Shown: positions 25,332 through 46,747 of the stretch, piece after piece
How the letters are laid out: every line of letters starts with the position of its first letter
Numbering within the stretch: position 1 is the first letter of the stretch
Assembly (NCBI GenBank): GCA_038325765.1
Contig: JBBQJI010000028.1
Coordinates: 33,050 to 97,049, forward strand
Length of the DNA stretch: 64,000 nucleotides
Direction of reading: 5' to 3'
Source of the DNA: Xiheibacterium sp038325765
GTDB taxonomy: Bacteria; Myxococcota_A; Polyangia; Nannocystales; Nannocystaceae
Made by a program: the position numbers and the translations under genes
The notes under the pieces: generated by a model
What the model saw: only the letters and a program-made list of their open reading frames with translations
Told to the model about the DNA's origin: nothing
Databases searched by the model: none

Positions 25332-26975
25332 ATGGCGCGGTTGGTGATGCAGGCACGGCTCATCCTGATCACGGGCGAAGGCCCGAAGGAACACGTGCTC
25401 TCCGCGTTCAACACCCTCGGGCGTCACCCCGAGAACACAGTCCAGCTCCTCGACCGGATCGTGTCCAAGGAGCACTGCCGCATCACCCGCGGCCCAGCGG
25501 GAAAGTACGTGCTGCGCGACGTGGGCAGCCTCAACGGCTGCTTCGTCAACGGCGAGCGCGTCTCCGAGTACACCCTCGCCACCGGCGACGAGATCTCGCT
25601 CGGCAACACGGTGCTGCGGTTCGAGGACGAGGCCACCTCGCAGCCGGCGGTCCGGCACATGACGATGTTCTCGGACCAGGTACAGAGCCAGGTCCGCAGC
25701 CGCGTCGACGCCAGCTCGCACTTCCTGCCTGCGGCCGAGATCACCAGCGTCGAGGCCCTGCGCGCCGACTACGAGAAGCTCCGGATCGCCCACGAACTCT
25801 CTCAGCGCCTGTCGGTCGGCACCGACCTCGATGAGCTGTGTCGCAAGATCATCGACGAGACCTTCCAGCTCATCCGCGCCGATCGTGCGGTGATCCTCTT
25901 GGTCGACTCCGACACCGGCCAGCTCGTGCCGCAGTACGTCAAGCAGAAGCATGGCGACGGACAGATCACCCTGTCGAGCAGTATCCTCGAGGACGTCCGG
26001 GTCAACAAGCGCGCGGTGCTCTCGTCCGACGCGATGGTCGACGAGCGGTTCAAGGCCGCCAAGAGCATCATCATGCAGGGCATCCGCTCGACGATGTGCG
26101 TGCCGATGCTCTACGCCGACCGCCTGGTCGGCGCGATGCACATGGACTCCATGCTGACCACGGGCGCCTTCACCGAGAAGGATCTCACCCTGTTCCAGGG
26201 CATCGCCACCCAGTCGGCGGTCGCGATCGAGAACCATCGGCTCGCCAAGAACATCGAGAAAGAGGCCGAGACTCGGGTCCAGTTCCAGCGCCTGTTGTCG
26301 CCGAACCTCGTCGATCAGATCGTGTCCGGCGCGCTCCAGCTCGATCAGGCCGGCACGCGGCGCGACGTCACCATGCTCTTCGCCGACATCCGCGGCTTCA
26401 CTTCGATGAGCGAGCGTCACTCGCCCGAAGAGATGGTCCGCACCCTCAACGCCTACTTCGAGGTGATGGTCGACGTGCTGTTCCGCAACGGCGGTACCCT
26501 CGACAAGTATGTCGGCGACGAGATCATCGGGCTGTTCGGCGCGCCGGTGGATCGCCCCGACTCGCCGGTCCTCGCGGTGCGCTGCGCCCTCGAGATGCAG
26601 CGCGCGCTCGAAGAATTCAACCGCATGCGCGCCGCCGATGGTGCCGAGCCCATCCACGTCGGCATCGGCGTCAACACCGGGCCCGTCATCGCCGGCGCGA
26701 TCGGCTCGTCGCGCACGCTGCAGTACACCGTCATCGGCGACGCGGTGAACATCGCCTCGCGACTGTGCAGCGCGGCAGGCCCCGACGAGGTGCTGATCAG
26801 CCAGTCGACCTTCGAGCTCGTCCGCGGCGAGGTCGCCGTCGAGGACCGCGACCCCATCGTGGTGAAGGGCAAGTCGAAGGCGATCGAGATCTATCGCGCC
26901 AGCGGCATGCTCGAGAACACCGTCAGCGGTCCCGGGCGCTCGACCCAGGCCCTCTCACCCGAGCGGGTCGAATGA
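25332..26975 (+). CDS. FHA-GAF-class III adenylate cyclase
   Basis: 547 residues. FHA domain at about 8-100 (NTLGRHPENTVQL, VSKEHCRIT, DVGSLNGCFVNG) binds phosphothreonine. GAF at about 150-310 (YADRLVGAMHMDS) is a small-molecule or redox sensor. The cyclase domain runs from about 335: metal ligands Asp352 (FADIRGFTSM) and Asp396 (YVGDEI), substrate Lys392 and Asp470, and transition-state Asn473 and Arg477 (GDAVNIASRL). Every residue needed for ATP to cAMP is present. A kinase signal could thus be read by FHA and turned into cAMP. No TM segment. The stop overlaps the next start as ATGA. Confidence 0.9.
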   Translation: MARLVMQARLILITGEGPKEHVLSAFNTLGRHPENTVQLLDRIVSKEHCRITRGPAGKYVLRDVGSLNGCFVNGERVSEYTLATGDEISLGNTVLRFEDEATSQPAVRHMTMFSDQVQSQVRSRVDASSHFLPAAEITSVEALRADYEKLRIAHELSQRLSVGTDLDELCRKIIDETFQLIRADRAVILLVDSDTGQLVPQYVKQKHGDGQITLSSSILEDVRVNKRAVLSSDAMVDERFKAAKSIIMQGIRSTMCVPMLYADRLVGAMHMDSMLTTGAFTEKDLTLFQGIATQSAVAIENHRLAKNIEKEAETRVQFQRLLSPNLVDQIVSGALQLDQAGTRRDVTMLFADIRGFTSMSERHSPEEMVRTLNAYFEVMVDVLFRNGGTLDKYVGDEIIGLFGAPVDRPDSPVLAVRCALEMQRALEEFNRMRAADGAEPIHVGIGVNTGPVIAGAIGSSRTLQYTVIGDAVNIASRLCSAAGPDEVLISQSTFELVRGEVAVEDRDPIVVKGKSKAIEIYRASGMLENTVSGPGRSTQALSPERVE

Positions 26976-27931
26976 CCACCGACCTCGCGCAGCTCGACGA
27001 GGTCCTGTGGGCCGCGCGCGAGGTGGCCGAGCCCGGCGCCGAGCCGCTGGTACTGCCCGCCTTGCCGCGCACCGTGGCCTCCTCCGACGACCTGTTCGTC
27101 GCCGGCGAGAGACTGCTCGTGCGCGCGTCGATCCGCGCTGACGACGTCGGCAACTGGGTGGTCGATCTCCGCGACAGCAGCCCGGCATCGGGAAGCGCGA
27201 CCGCGCCCACCCTCGTCAGCGACGACGTCGCGCTCGCCGCTGTCGCGGCGTTCAGCCACGCGCTGCGCATCGCCCTGGCTGATCGCCGGCTCGTCGACCG
27301 GATGACGCTGCTGGTCGAGCCCAGCTCGTGGGTCGGCGCCGCCGTGCCGGGCGCGGACGTCGCCGCGCGGCTGTTCGCGATGGCGCGCGTCTACGACGCG
27401 ATCATCGGCGCCCTCGCCCAGGTGTGGACGGATCCCGGCCGCGCCGGCTCGTGCTCGCTCGGTGCCATCGTGCGTGCCCACGGCGACGGCGTGCAGCTGC
27501 TCGACGTCGTCGCCGGCGGCCGGGGTGCCGGGCTGCGCGAGGCCGGGACCCCCGCGTGGTCGGGGCCCATCGTGCCCGCGGGCCTGCTCCGCTGCGTCGG
27601 CGACGTCGACGTCACCCACGACGTGAGGGCGCGATCCGGTGGCGGTGGGGCGCGGAGCGGTGGCGACGGCGTCCGTGCCGTCTACCGCTTCGGCGCCCCT
27701 GCCGAGCTCCGCGTCGCCCTCGACCGCATCACCAACCCGCCACACGGGCTCGATCGCGCGGGGCCACCCGAGCCGGCTGCCGCGTGGTTGCTGCGCGGCG
27801 ACGCCGAGCCGACCGCGCTCGCGCCGTGGGTGGTTCACACGGTGCAGACCGGCGACGTCGTCGAGATCCATACCGCCGGCGGCGCCGGCCATGGCTTCCC
27901 CGGCTGGGGCATCGACTTCGACTGGGAGTGA
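26972..27931 (+). CDS. Divergent hydantoinase B/oxoprolinase (HyuB)-like protein
   Basis: 319 residues, much shorter than the 500-600 of HyuB. The order of a strand-rich N-terminal part (LVRASIRADDVGNWVVDLRD), the conserved-position Asn/Ser segment with AFSHALRIAL, and the C-terminal GDVVEIHTAGGAGHGFPGWG resembles the beginning and end of HyuB, where the last motif is GGGGYG. The central catalytic region appears reduced, so activity is doubtful. The ATG overlaps the cyclase stop by 4 bp, so the two are made together; a functional link to cyclase signalling is possible but not known. Confidence 0.5.
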   Translation: MTTDLAQLDEVLWAAREVAEPGAEPLVLPALPRTVASSDDLFVAGERLLVRASIRADDVGNWVVDLRDSSPASGSATAPTLVSDDVALAAVAAFSHALRIALADRRLVDRMTLLVEPSSWVGAAVPGADVAARLFAMARVYDAIIGALAQVWTDPGRAGSCSLGAIVRAHGDGVQLLDVVAGGRGAGLREAGTPAWSGPIVPAGLLRCVGDVDVTHDVRARSGGGGARSGGDGVRAVYRFGAPAELRVALDRITNPPHGLDRAGPPEPAAAWLLRGDAEPTALAPWVVHTVQTGDVVEIHTAGGAGHGFPGWGIDFDWE

Positions 27932-27973
27932 GTGAGGGTGGGGGCGGCACGACGCCGCCCCCACTCGCCGTCG

Positions 27974-39970
<11,997 letters not shown>

Positions 39971-40247
39971 CTGGGCGCTATCCTTCGAGACTTACAGGAG
40001 ATTTCGTCGCGGGGGACTGGATATAACACGCGCGCACACGCGACTTCAACGCCGAGACGCGACGGTGGAGACGCGCGCAGTGGTTCCGGACACGCGACCG
40101 GGTCGCGCGATCGGAGCGTGCGCATCGCAGCACCTCGAGGGTGCCGCCTTCGCGGGCTTGCTGCGCACGCCGAGCGTGCTGCGCGATCGGCCCGGCGCCC
40201 GTACAGAGCGCAGCCGCATCATGCAGGATGCCAGCGCATGGGCGCGA

Positions 40248-41156
40248 TCAGATGACGTCCTTGATGCGCGCCATCGTGTCGTTGGCGGCGCGCTTGCGGT
40301 CCTCGGGCACATCGTTGCCGGCCTTGGCCAAGAAGGCCTGCAGCGACTCGACGGCTTCCTTGCGATTGCGGACCTCGGCGTAGGCCATGCCCAGGCCGTA
40401 GAGCACGTCGACCATGTCGGGGTCGATCGCCTTGGCCTTCTTGAACGACTCGATCGCCTCGTTGGGCTTGTTCAACAGGAACTGCGCGCGGCCGAGGCCG
40501 TTCCACATCTGCGCGTCCTTGTCGTTCACCTGCGTGCCGATCTCGAGCACCGCTTGGCCGACGTTGGCGTGGCCGTAGTCGACGTAGAGATGGCCGAGGG
40601 CGACGAACGAGATGCTGTACGTCGGCCGCAGCTCGATCGCCTGACGCAGGTTCTGATCGGCCTTCTGCGGCTGGTCGAGCTTCTCGTACAAGGCGCCGGT
40701 TCGGTAGTACGCCCTGTAGTGGTTGGGGTCGAGCTTGATCGCCTCTTGGAACTGGGCGATCGCGTCGTTGTACTTCGCGACCTCGTCCGTCTGGCTGACG
40801 CCGGGCGCCTCGCCCTGGGCGGCGAGTACGGCCCCGAGTTGGTACGGATAGTCCGCGTTCGGCTCCTCGTTCATGTTCTCGATCGCGCCGCGGAACATCT
40901 TCTCCGAGTCGACGAGCTTGCCCTGCTTGCGGTACATCTGGCCGAGGATCCAGTACGGCTTCGCGAAGGTCGGATCGGTTTCGATCGCTTCTTTGAGGGC
41001 CTTCTCGGCGCCGCTCGTGTTGTTGCGCTTCTCGAGGGAGATGCCCTCGTTCAGCCGGTTGATGGCCGTGACCCGCTGCCGACTGGCCAGCTTGCACGAC
41101 GGCACGGAGATCAGCATCGGGGCGATCAGGAGAAGCAGGGTTGCAGCTCGGCGCAT
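40248..41156 (-). CDS. TPR lipoprotein
   Basis: 302 residues. The signal MRRAATLLLLIAPMLISVPSC ends in a lipobox with Cys21. About seven TPR units follow (AEKALKEAIETDPTFAKPYW, AIAQFQEAIKLDPNHYRAY, ADQNLRQAIELRPTYSISFV, AIESFKKAKAIDPDMVDVLY). It resembles PilF/GltE-type periplasmic TPR scaffolds that hold partners at the outer membrane. The ATG at 41156 gives a perfect signal; an upstream extension of the frame is not protein-like. It lies between the FHA-TonB pair and the giant TPR gene in the Glt-like cluster, with gaps of 213 and 277 bp. Confidence 0.8.
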   Translation of the reverse strand: MRRAATLLLLIAPMLISVPSCKLASRQRVTAINRLNEGISLEKRNNTSGAEKALKEAIETDPTFAKPYWILGQMYRKQGKLVDSEKMFRGAIENMNEEPNADYPYQLGAVLAAQGEAPGVSQTDEVAKYNDAIAQFQEAIKLDPNHYRAYYRTGALYEKLDQPQKADQNLRQAIELRPTYSISFVALGHLYVDYGHANVGQAVLEIGTQVNDKDAQMWNGLGRAQFLLNKPNEAIESFKKAKAIDPDMVDVLYGLGMAYAEVRNRKEAVESLQAFLAKAGNDVPEDRKRAANDTMARIKDVI

Positions 41157-41369
41157 CGTTTTCCTCGTGGCCCCGGAAGGAGCGCGGACGGGGCTGCATC
41201 GTAGCGCCAGCGCCGCCATGGTGACAAGGCGGCGCGTCGCGCTTTTGCCCACCACGCCACGATGCTCCGTGCGCGCGCCGCGACGTCGCGGGCAGGGGCC
41301 CAGGTCGCACATCGACACACACGCAGGTCGTCCACGCCGGGGGGCACCCCCGGGCGCTGCGCCGCCAGG

Positions 41370-43406
41370 TCAGCCAGGAGCGAGGGTGAACGGGTACGTC
41401 ACCAGCGCACTGCCGCCCAGCGCACCGGTGGGGAACCGCCAGCGGCGCACGGCCTTGGCGATGCACTGGCCGACCGCCGCATCGGCGACGGAACTCTCCG
41501 ACACCACCGACGAACTCACCGAGCCGGTGGGGCCGATCGCGAACTGCACCTCGACGCGCCCCCGCAGGTTGGGATCGCGTGCCAGGCCCTGGTCGTAGCA
41601 GCCGCGGACCTCGTTGATGTGGGCCCGCACGACTCGGCGGATCAGGTCCTTGTCGAGGACGCCCTTGAACTCGCCGCTGCTGGTCCGCACGATCGGCTGG
41701 CGCTTCTTGCGGCCGTCGAACGCCGTGCCGCGATCGCTGCCGTCGCGGCTGCCATAGCCCAGCCGCGTGCCGCCGCTGCCCCGCTGGCCGATGAGGCCGA
41801 CGCCTGTCAGCCCGATGGTGCCTTGGCCCTCGCCGCCGCCGCCGCGGCCGAGACCGAGGAGCCCGAGCCCAGCCGCGCCACCCGACTCGCCGATCTCGGC
41901 GCCGTCGAGGTTGCCCCAGATGTCGTCGTCGTCGTTCCCGGTGTGGATCGCGACGCTGTACGGCGATGCGAGGAAGTGTCCTGTGTCGAGCTGCGCGATC
42001 CCGAGGATGCCGGCGGTGCGCGCCGCGATGTCGGGATCGAAGTTGCGCGCGAGCACCGGCACCGCGTCCTGCGGTCCGCGACTGGCGTAGATCTTCCGCA
42101 CCGCTGGGCGGTCGGGGCGGCCCATCGCCCCCTCGTTGCCCTCATGGCGCTCGCCCGACAGGCCCGCGACGCTCTCGCTGTCGGCGGGGCCCGGCTCTTC
42201 GGGGACCTCGGGCACTGGCGGGGCCTCGTCGGGCTGGTGCAGGTAGCCGACGAAGCGGTTGTCGGCGTTGGTCTCGTCGAGACCCATCGCCATCGCGTCC
42301 TCGGGGATGAGCTGCGAGAGCCCGAGCAGCCCGCCGATCACCGCGAACGAAGCAGCGTTGTACATCCAGTAGGTGCGATCGGTCGCGGCACGGCCGGCCA
42401 CCACCCGCCCCGGCGCCACGGCGGCAACATCGAACGTGACTGCCCCCAGCTGCACGCGCGCGCTCGCACCTGCGGCGATCAGCACGTCGCGAGCCCCGTC
42501 GCCCGCCGCGAGCGTCCGCAGATCGTGACGCACGCCGTCGCTCTCGAGATGACCGGTCATCGTCGGCGCGACGGTCAGGACGATCCCTCGCGCGTCGCGG
42601 CGCACCAGCGTGAGCGGCTCGGCGAGCGCCTCGCCGCCGATGGGCAGGCTCGCGTCCGGCCCCTCGCCCAGCACATAGCGTTCGCGCGGCCGCTCGCCCC
42701 GACCGATCACGCCGAAGCCCAGCGGCACGAGCCCGGCGAGCGCGAGCACGAGGCCCAGGCCTCCAAAGCCCGATCCGGGCGGCACGGGCATCTGCATCCC
42801 GTCCTCGACCGCCTGGCGCGCGAGTTCCTGGTGCGCGCCCCAGTCCCGCGTGACCTCGTGGGCGAATAGTGCCACACCGCCGACGGTCAGCAGCGCACCC
42901 AGTGCGATCCAGGCCGATGCGTCGACGCGGCGCGGCTGCGCGTGGCCGAGGTGCTGCACGTCGACGATGCGATCGTTCCACCGCGCGACGACTTGAGCGA
43001 CCGGTGCCGCGTCCGCGAGCTCGTGCTCCGGCGATACGATCGGGACGGCGACGGGCTCGGCGGAGGCGGGCCGTGTCGCGACGACGGAGTTCGCCGTGCG
43101 CGGCGCATCGATGTCGACGAACACGGAGTACGGACCGAACTCGATCCGATCTCCTGCACGGATCGCCGTCGATCGGTCGACCAGCGCGCCGTTGACCACT
43201 GACCCGGTCGAGCTGCCGAGATCGACGAGGCGCACGTCCGAGCCGCTGACCTCGAGTACCGCGTGCATGCGGGCGATGGCGTCGTCATCGAGCCGTAGGT
43301 GACTGGTCGGCAATCGCCCGATCTTCACGAGGTCGCGGGCGACTCGGTGCGTGGCGATGCAGTGACCGCCGGAGAAGACTCGCAAGGTGACGGTAGCGCT
43401 GGACAT
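41370..43406 (-). CDS. FHA - three TM - TonB/AgmX-tail protein, GltG-like (paralogue 2)
   Basis: 678 residues. FHA domain at 1-100 (VKIGRLPTSHLRLDD, ARMHAVLEV, GSSTGSVVNG). TM helices near 160-182, 212-236 and 349-370. The segment from about 400 to 580 is Pro/Gly/Glu-rich and includes a Gly-rich stretch (GLGLLGLGRGGGGEGQG). The last 95 residues are the TonB/AgmX-PglI tail: LIRRVVRAHINEVRGCYDQG, RVEVQFAIGPTG and GQCIAKAVRRWRFP. GltG of M. xanthus has this order, with FHA in the cytoplasm and TonB-like tail in the periplasm. The ATG at 43406 is followed directly by the first FHA strand. A 470-bp gap with a hexamer array lies upstream. Confidence 0.8.
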   Translation of the reverse strand: MSSATVTLRVFSGGHCIATHRVARDLVKIGRLPTSHLRLDDDAIARMHAVLEVSGSDVRLVDLGSSTGSVVNGALVDRSTAIRAGDRIEFGPYSVFVDIDAPRTANSVVATRPASAEPVAVPIVSPEHELADAAPVAQVVARWNDRIVDVQHLGHAQPRRVDASAWIALGALLTVGGVALFAHEVTRDWGAHQELARQAVEDGMQMPVPPGSGFGGLGLVLALAGLVPLGFGVIGRGERPRERYVLGEGPDASLPIGGEALAEPLTLVRRDARGIVLTVAPTMTGHLESDGVRHDLRTLAAGDGARDVLIAAGASARVQLGAVTFDVAAVAPGRVVAGRAATDRTYWMYNAASFAVIGGLLGLSQLIPEDAMAMGLDETNADNRFVGYLHQPDEAPPVPEVPEEPGPADSESVAGLSGERHEGNEGAMGRPDRPAVRKIYASRGPQDAVPVLARNFDPDIAARTAGILGIAQLDTGHFLASPYSVAIHTGNDDDDIWGNLDGAEIGESGGAAGLGLLGLGRGGGGEGQGTIGLTGVGLIGQRGSGGTRLGYGSRDGSDRGTAFDGRKKRQPIVRTSSGEFKGVLDKDLIRRVVRAHINEVRGCYDQGLARDPNLRGRVEVQFAIGPTGSVSSSVVSESSVADAAVGQCIAKAVRRWRFPTGALGGSALVTYPFTLAPG

Positions 43407-43651
43407 GGGGCCTCCGTGCCCGACGCCATCCACCACGTTCGCGGCTCGACGCCGCTCGACACACCAGTGGTCGAGTCGGGCGCGAGCCTCCGCGGAGCCG
43501 AGCCCGGGCGCGGCACAGTTGCGCGCGCACGGGAATCGAGTCCGCTCACGAAGCGGCGGGGCGTCGAGTGTTCGTGTTGTTCAGAACCCAAGACACGCGT
43601 GGGCACCCAGGGTTCCCGCACACGCATCGACGAAGTCGTAGTCGCGATCGC

Positions 43652-43782
<131 letters not shown>

Positions 43783-43810
43783 GAACGGGAGCACAAACAC
43801 GAACGGGAGC

Positions 43811-43850
43811 AAAAACGCGAACGGGGCCGTTGCCATCGGCAACGACCCCG
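43811..43850 (-). terminator. Intrinsic terminator after the GltG-like gene
   Basis: On the minus strand the hairpin CGGGG-CGTTGCC / GGCAACG-CCCCG (43822-43850, one mismatch, 3-nt loop) is followed by TTCGCGTTTTTG. It begins 27 nt after the stop at 43877. Confidence 0.75.
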
Positions 43851-43876
43851 CGGGATCCACTCGGGAGCGGACGGAC

Positions 43877-46006
43877 TCAGCCGCCGCCGGTCTCGAGCAT
43901 GAACGGATAGGTGACGACCACGTTGCCGCCGCCATCGGGCTTGGGGAACTTCCAGCGCTTGACCGCCTTGGCGATGCACTGGCCCACGTTGGCGTCTTTC
44001 ACCGACGACTCCTGCACCACGGCGACCGGCACGTTACCGGTGGGACCGATCGTGAACTGGATCGACACGCGACCCTTGAGGTTCGGATCCTTGACGAGGC
44101 CCTGGTTGTAGCAGTGGCTCACCTCGTTGATGTGGGTGCGGACGATGCGACGGATGATGTCCTTGTCGATCGCGCCCTTCACCTCGGCCTTGGCCTGACG
44201 CACGCGGGGCACCCGGGGACCGCGACCACCGAAGCCTGCACCCGAGCCGCGGCCATAACCGGAGCCCGTGCCGCCGCCGCCACCTTTGCCGATGAGGCCG
44301 ACGTTGCCGAGACCGATGGTGCCCTCGCCGGTACCACCGCCGCCGCGACCCGTGCCGACCAGGCCGAGGCCGCCGACGCCGTACGCCTCGCCGATCTCGG
44401 TGCCGGTCAGACCGCCCCAGACGTCCTCGTCGTCGTTGCCGACCGCGAACGCGCCGCCGTACGGCGAGGCCAGGAAATGCCCCGCCTCCTGCTGCACCAT
44501 GCCGAGGATGCCGGCGTTGCGGGCCATCATGTCGGGATCGAAGTTGCGGGCCATCTGCGGGATGGCGTCCTTCGGGCCCTTCATCGCGTAGAGGCCAGAC
44601 TTGTTCTTGGAGGTGGGCTTGCCCATCTTGCCCTCCTCGCCCTTGTGCCGCTGACCCGTGCCGCCGGCGGCGTCATCCGAGTCTTCCTGCTCCGGTGGTG
44701 GCTCTTCCTCCGGGATCTCATCGGGCTGGTTCATGTAGCCGACGAACCGGTTGTCGGCCGACAGCTCGTCCATGTTCATCTCGAGCATGTCGTCGGGGAT
44801 GAGGTGCACGAGCACCAGCAGCGATCCGATGACGGCGAGCGACGCGGAGTTGTAGAGCCAGAACGGCTTGTCGGCCTCGCTCTTGGTGGCGATGACCTTG
44901 CCCGGCGCGACCGAGTTCACGTGGAAGCTCAGATCGCCGTACTGCACGCGGCAGTGGGCGCCCGCCGGGAGCGGGAAGCTGTAGGCCGAGCCCGCCGAGC
45001 CGGCGCGCCCCGAGGCCGCGAGCTCGGCGAGGGAGATGCGCTGGCCGTCGAGGGTGACCTCGCCCTGCATCTCGCGGGTGAACTGCAGCGCGTAGTCCTG
45101 ATGATCGCCGCCGCGCACGAGCGGGAAGGCGACGCTGTCCGGCAGGCCCTGGGTCGGGATGTGGAACGTCGCGTCGTGGCCCTCGCCGACGGTGTAGCTG
45201 CGGACACCGCGGTCGCTCATGCGGATGACGCCGAACGAGAACGGCACCAGGCCGAACAGCGCGAGCGCGATGCCGAGGCCCGCGAAGCCCGTGCCCGGCG
45301 CCTGCGGCCGGGGCTGGCCGGCGTCGGCCGCGACACGAGCATCCTCTTGGTACTTCTCCCAGTCCTGCGTGACATCGGAGGCGAACACGCCCGCGCCGGC
45401 GAGGAACATCGCACCGCCCAGCACGAGGAAGATCGGCGCCTGGGACGTCTTGCTCTTCACCTGACCGACGTGCTGCACGTCGACCACGGTGCGGTTGTAC
45501 ATCGTGACGACCTCGGCCACGCGGCTGCCGTCTTGGACCTCGACTTCGCTGGCGTCGATCTGCATCACCGGCCGGGCGGGTGCGGCGGCCGCCATCGAGG
45601 CGGCCATAGGCGCGGCGGCGGCCATCGGCTGGGCCATCTGCATCGGTGCGGCGGCGACCGGGGCCGAGGAGACGACCGTGACACCGGCCGGCGCGGCGGC
45701 GGCTACGGCGGTGAACTCGACCTCGATACGGAAGGGGCCGAATTCGAGGACGTCACCGGACTTGAGGACATCGTTCTTCTCGACGCGACGGCCGTTGAGC
45801 ACGGTGCCCGTCGAGCTGCCGAGGTCGATCACGCGGACGTCGGAACCGGAGACCTCGATGACCGCGTGCATGCGGGCCACCGAATCGTCCTCGAGGCAGA
45901 GATGGCTGCTCTTCAGCTTGCCGATCTTGACGACGTCTTGTGACAGCGTCTTCTGCTCGATGAGTTGGCCGTTCTGGAAGATCTTGAGCGAGAGTGCTTG
46001 CGACAT
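43877..46006 (-). CDS. FHA - three TM - TonB/AgmX-tail protein, GltG-like (paralogue 1)
   Basis: 709 residues with the same plan as its neighbour: FHA 1-100 (VKIGKLKSSHLCLEDD, ARMHAVIEV, GSSTGTVLNG), an Ala/Met-rich spacer, TM helices near 187-210, 238-262 and 382-403, a Glu/Pro-rich then Gly-rich periplasmic linker, and a TonB/AgmX-PglI tail (IIRRIVRTHINEVSHCYNQG, VSIQFTIGPTG, AKAVKRWKFP). The linker also carries DDEDVWGGLTG, which recurs as DDDIWGNLDG in paralogue 2. In the Glt model such a protein links a cytoplasmic phospho-switch to the periplasmic scaffold. The ATG at 46006 starts the first FHA strand. It ends in an intrinsic terminator. Confidence 0.82.
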   Translation of the reverse strand: MSQALSLKIFQNGQLIEQKTLSQDVVKIGKLKSSHLCLEDDSVARMHAVIEVSGSDVRVIDLGSSTGTVLNGRRVEKNDVLKSGDVLEFGPFRIEVEFTAVAAAAPAGVTVVSSAPVAAAPMQMAQPMAAAAPMAASMAAAAPARPVMQIDASEVEVQDGSRVAEVVTMYNRTVVDVQHVGQVKSKTSQAPIFLVLGGAMFLAGAGVFASDVTQDWEKYQEDARVAADAGQPRPQAPGTGFAGLGIALALFGLVPFSFGVIRMSDRGVRSYTVGEGHDATFHIPTQGLPDSVAFPLVRGGDHQDYALQFTREMQGEVTLDGQRISLAELAASGRAGSAGSAYSFPLPAGAHCRVQYGDLSFHVNSVAPGKVIATKSEADKPFWLYNSASLAVIGSLLVLVHLIPDDMLEMNMDELSADNRFVGYMNQPDEIPEEEPPPEQEDSDDAAGGTGQRHKGEEGKMGKPTSKNKSGLYAMKGPKDAIPQMARNFDPDMMARNAGILGMVQQEAGHFLASPYGGAFAVGNDDEDVWGGLTGTEIGEAYGVGGLGLVGTGRGGGGTGEGTIGLGNVGLIGKGGGGGTGSGYGRGSGAGFGGRGPRVPRVRQAKAEVKGAIDKDIIRRIVRTHINEVSHCYNQGLVKDPNLKGRVSIQFTIGPTGNVPVAVVQESSVKDANVGQCIAKAVKRWKFPKPDGGGNVVVTYPFMLETGGG

Positions 46007-46162
46007 GGCGGGGTCCTGGCGGCTTGTTCGAAGGGGCTAGACAGCGGTGTCCAGGGAGGGTTCCCGGCCTCGAACGATTTGCGCGTGGGTACTGGTGAGG
46101 GATCGCACTAGGGAGAACCGCGCCTTGGGCCGATCTCGCCGGCCCAGGGGCGCGATCTCGGC

Positions 46163-46438
46163 TCAGACGTCCCGCGCCATGTTGATGAGCTCGCGGAGAA
46201 AGTGCGGCCGGATGCTGATGAGGCTGGCGTGCTTGGTGCGACCGCGGGCCGCGAGGTTCGCCCCCTCGGGACGCAGCACCTCACCGTCGACGTTGTCGTC
46301 GTCGAAGTCGTAGACCGTGACGCCGCCCTTGTCACCCTTGCGGGCGGCGTCGTCGGCGTCGCCGCCCTCGGGCTCGGCAGCGGCGGCAGTGGTGGCCATG
46401 AGGGACGCGGCGATGAACGCGATGATGGTCGAGCGCAT
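46163..46438 (-). CDS. Small secreted protein, GltF-like by position
   Basis: 91 residues. A signal peptide (IIAFIAASLMATTAAAAEP, cleavage about residue 21) is followed by an acidic part (VTVYDFDDDNVDGEVLRPEG) and a basic end (HASLISIRPHFLRELINMA). YDF-DD-V-x-G-x-L-R-P-x-G followed by a basic S-L-I-x-I-R-x-x-F end is a pattern I associate with small proteins beside AglT-type genes, so the GltF label rests on memory and on location between the TPR lipoprotein and the FHA-TonB gene. Periplasmic location inferred. 156 bp from the next gene. Confidence 0.7.
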   Translation of the reverse strand: MRSTIIAFIAASLMATTAAAAEPEGGDADDAARKGDKGGVTVYDFDDDNVDGEVLRPEGANLAARGRTKHASLISIRPHFLRELINMARDV

Positions 46439-46566
46439 GACGACTCTCCTACCCGGCCGCGCGGAAGCGCATGGACCTGGGATCAGGGCAGCATCCTAGC
46501 TGCCCTGCGCGGGGTTGTAAACGGATCGAACGACACGGAGCGCCGTGGGCATCTGCGGGAGAGACG

Positions 46567-46610
46567 AAAAAACGCCCGGGTGCTGAGCACTCGAGCGTTG
46601 GGCGGGCGTT
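46567..46610 (-). terminator. Intrinsic terminator after the GltE-like gene
   Basis: On the minus strand AACGCCCG pairs with CGGGCGTT, enclosing a small GTGC/GCAC hairpin, and is followed by TTTT. The stem partner lies inside the 11-bp tandem repeats, so alternative pairings exist. It is 138 bp after the stop at 46748. Confidence 0.6.
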
Positions 46611-46643
46611 GGGCGGGCGTTGGGCGGGCGTTGGGCGGGCGGG
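46594..46643. repeat. GGGCGGGCGTT 11-mer tandem array
   Basis: Three perfect GGGCGGGCGTT units (46600-46632) with partial units on both sides, in the 309-bp gap between the GltE-like and GltF-like genes. The rest of that gap holds the terminator and otherwise nothing I can name. Confidence 0.9.
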
Positions 46644-46747
46644 CGTTGCCCCCCCGCCGGCATCGAAGCGGGCGGAGCGGCACGAGCGTGCGGGCGCGGC
46701 CGCCGTCGGTCACCGCGGGGGTGGCCTGCGGCGCGGCGCCTCCGCGA

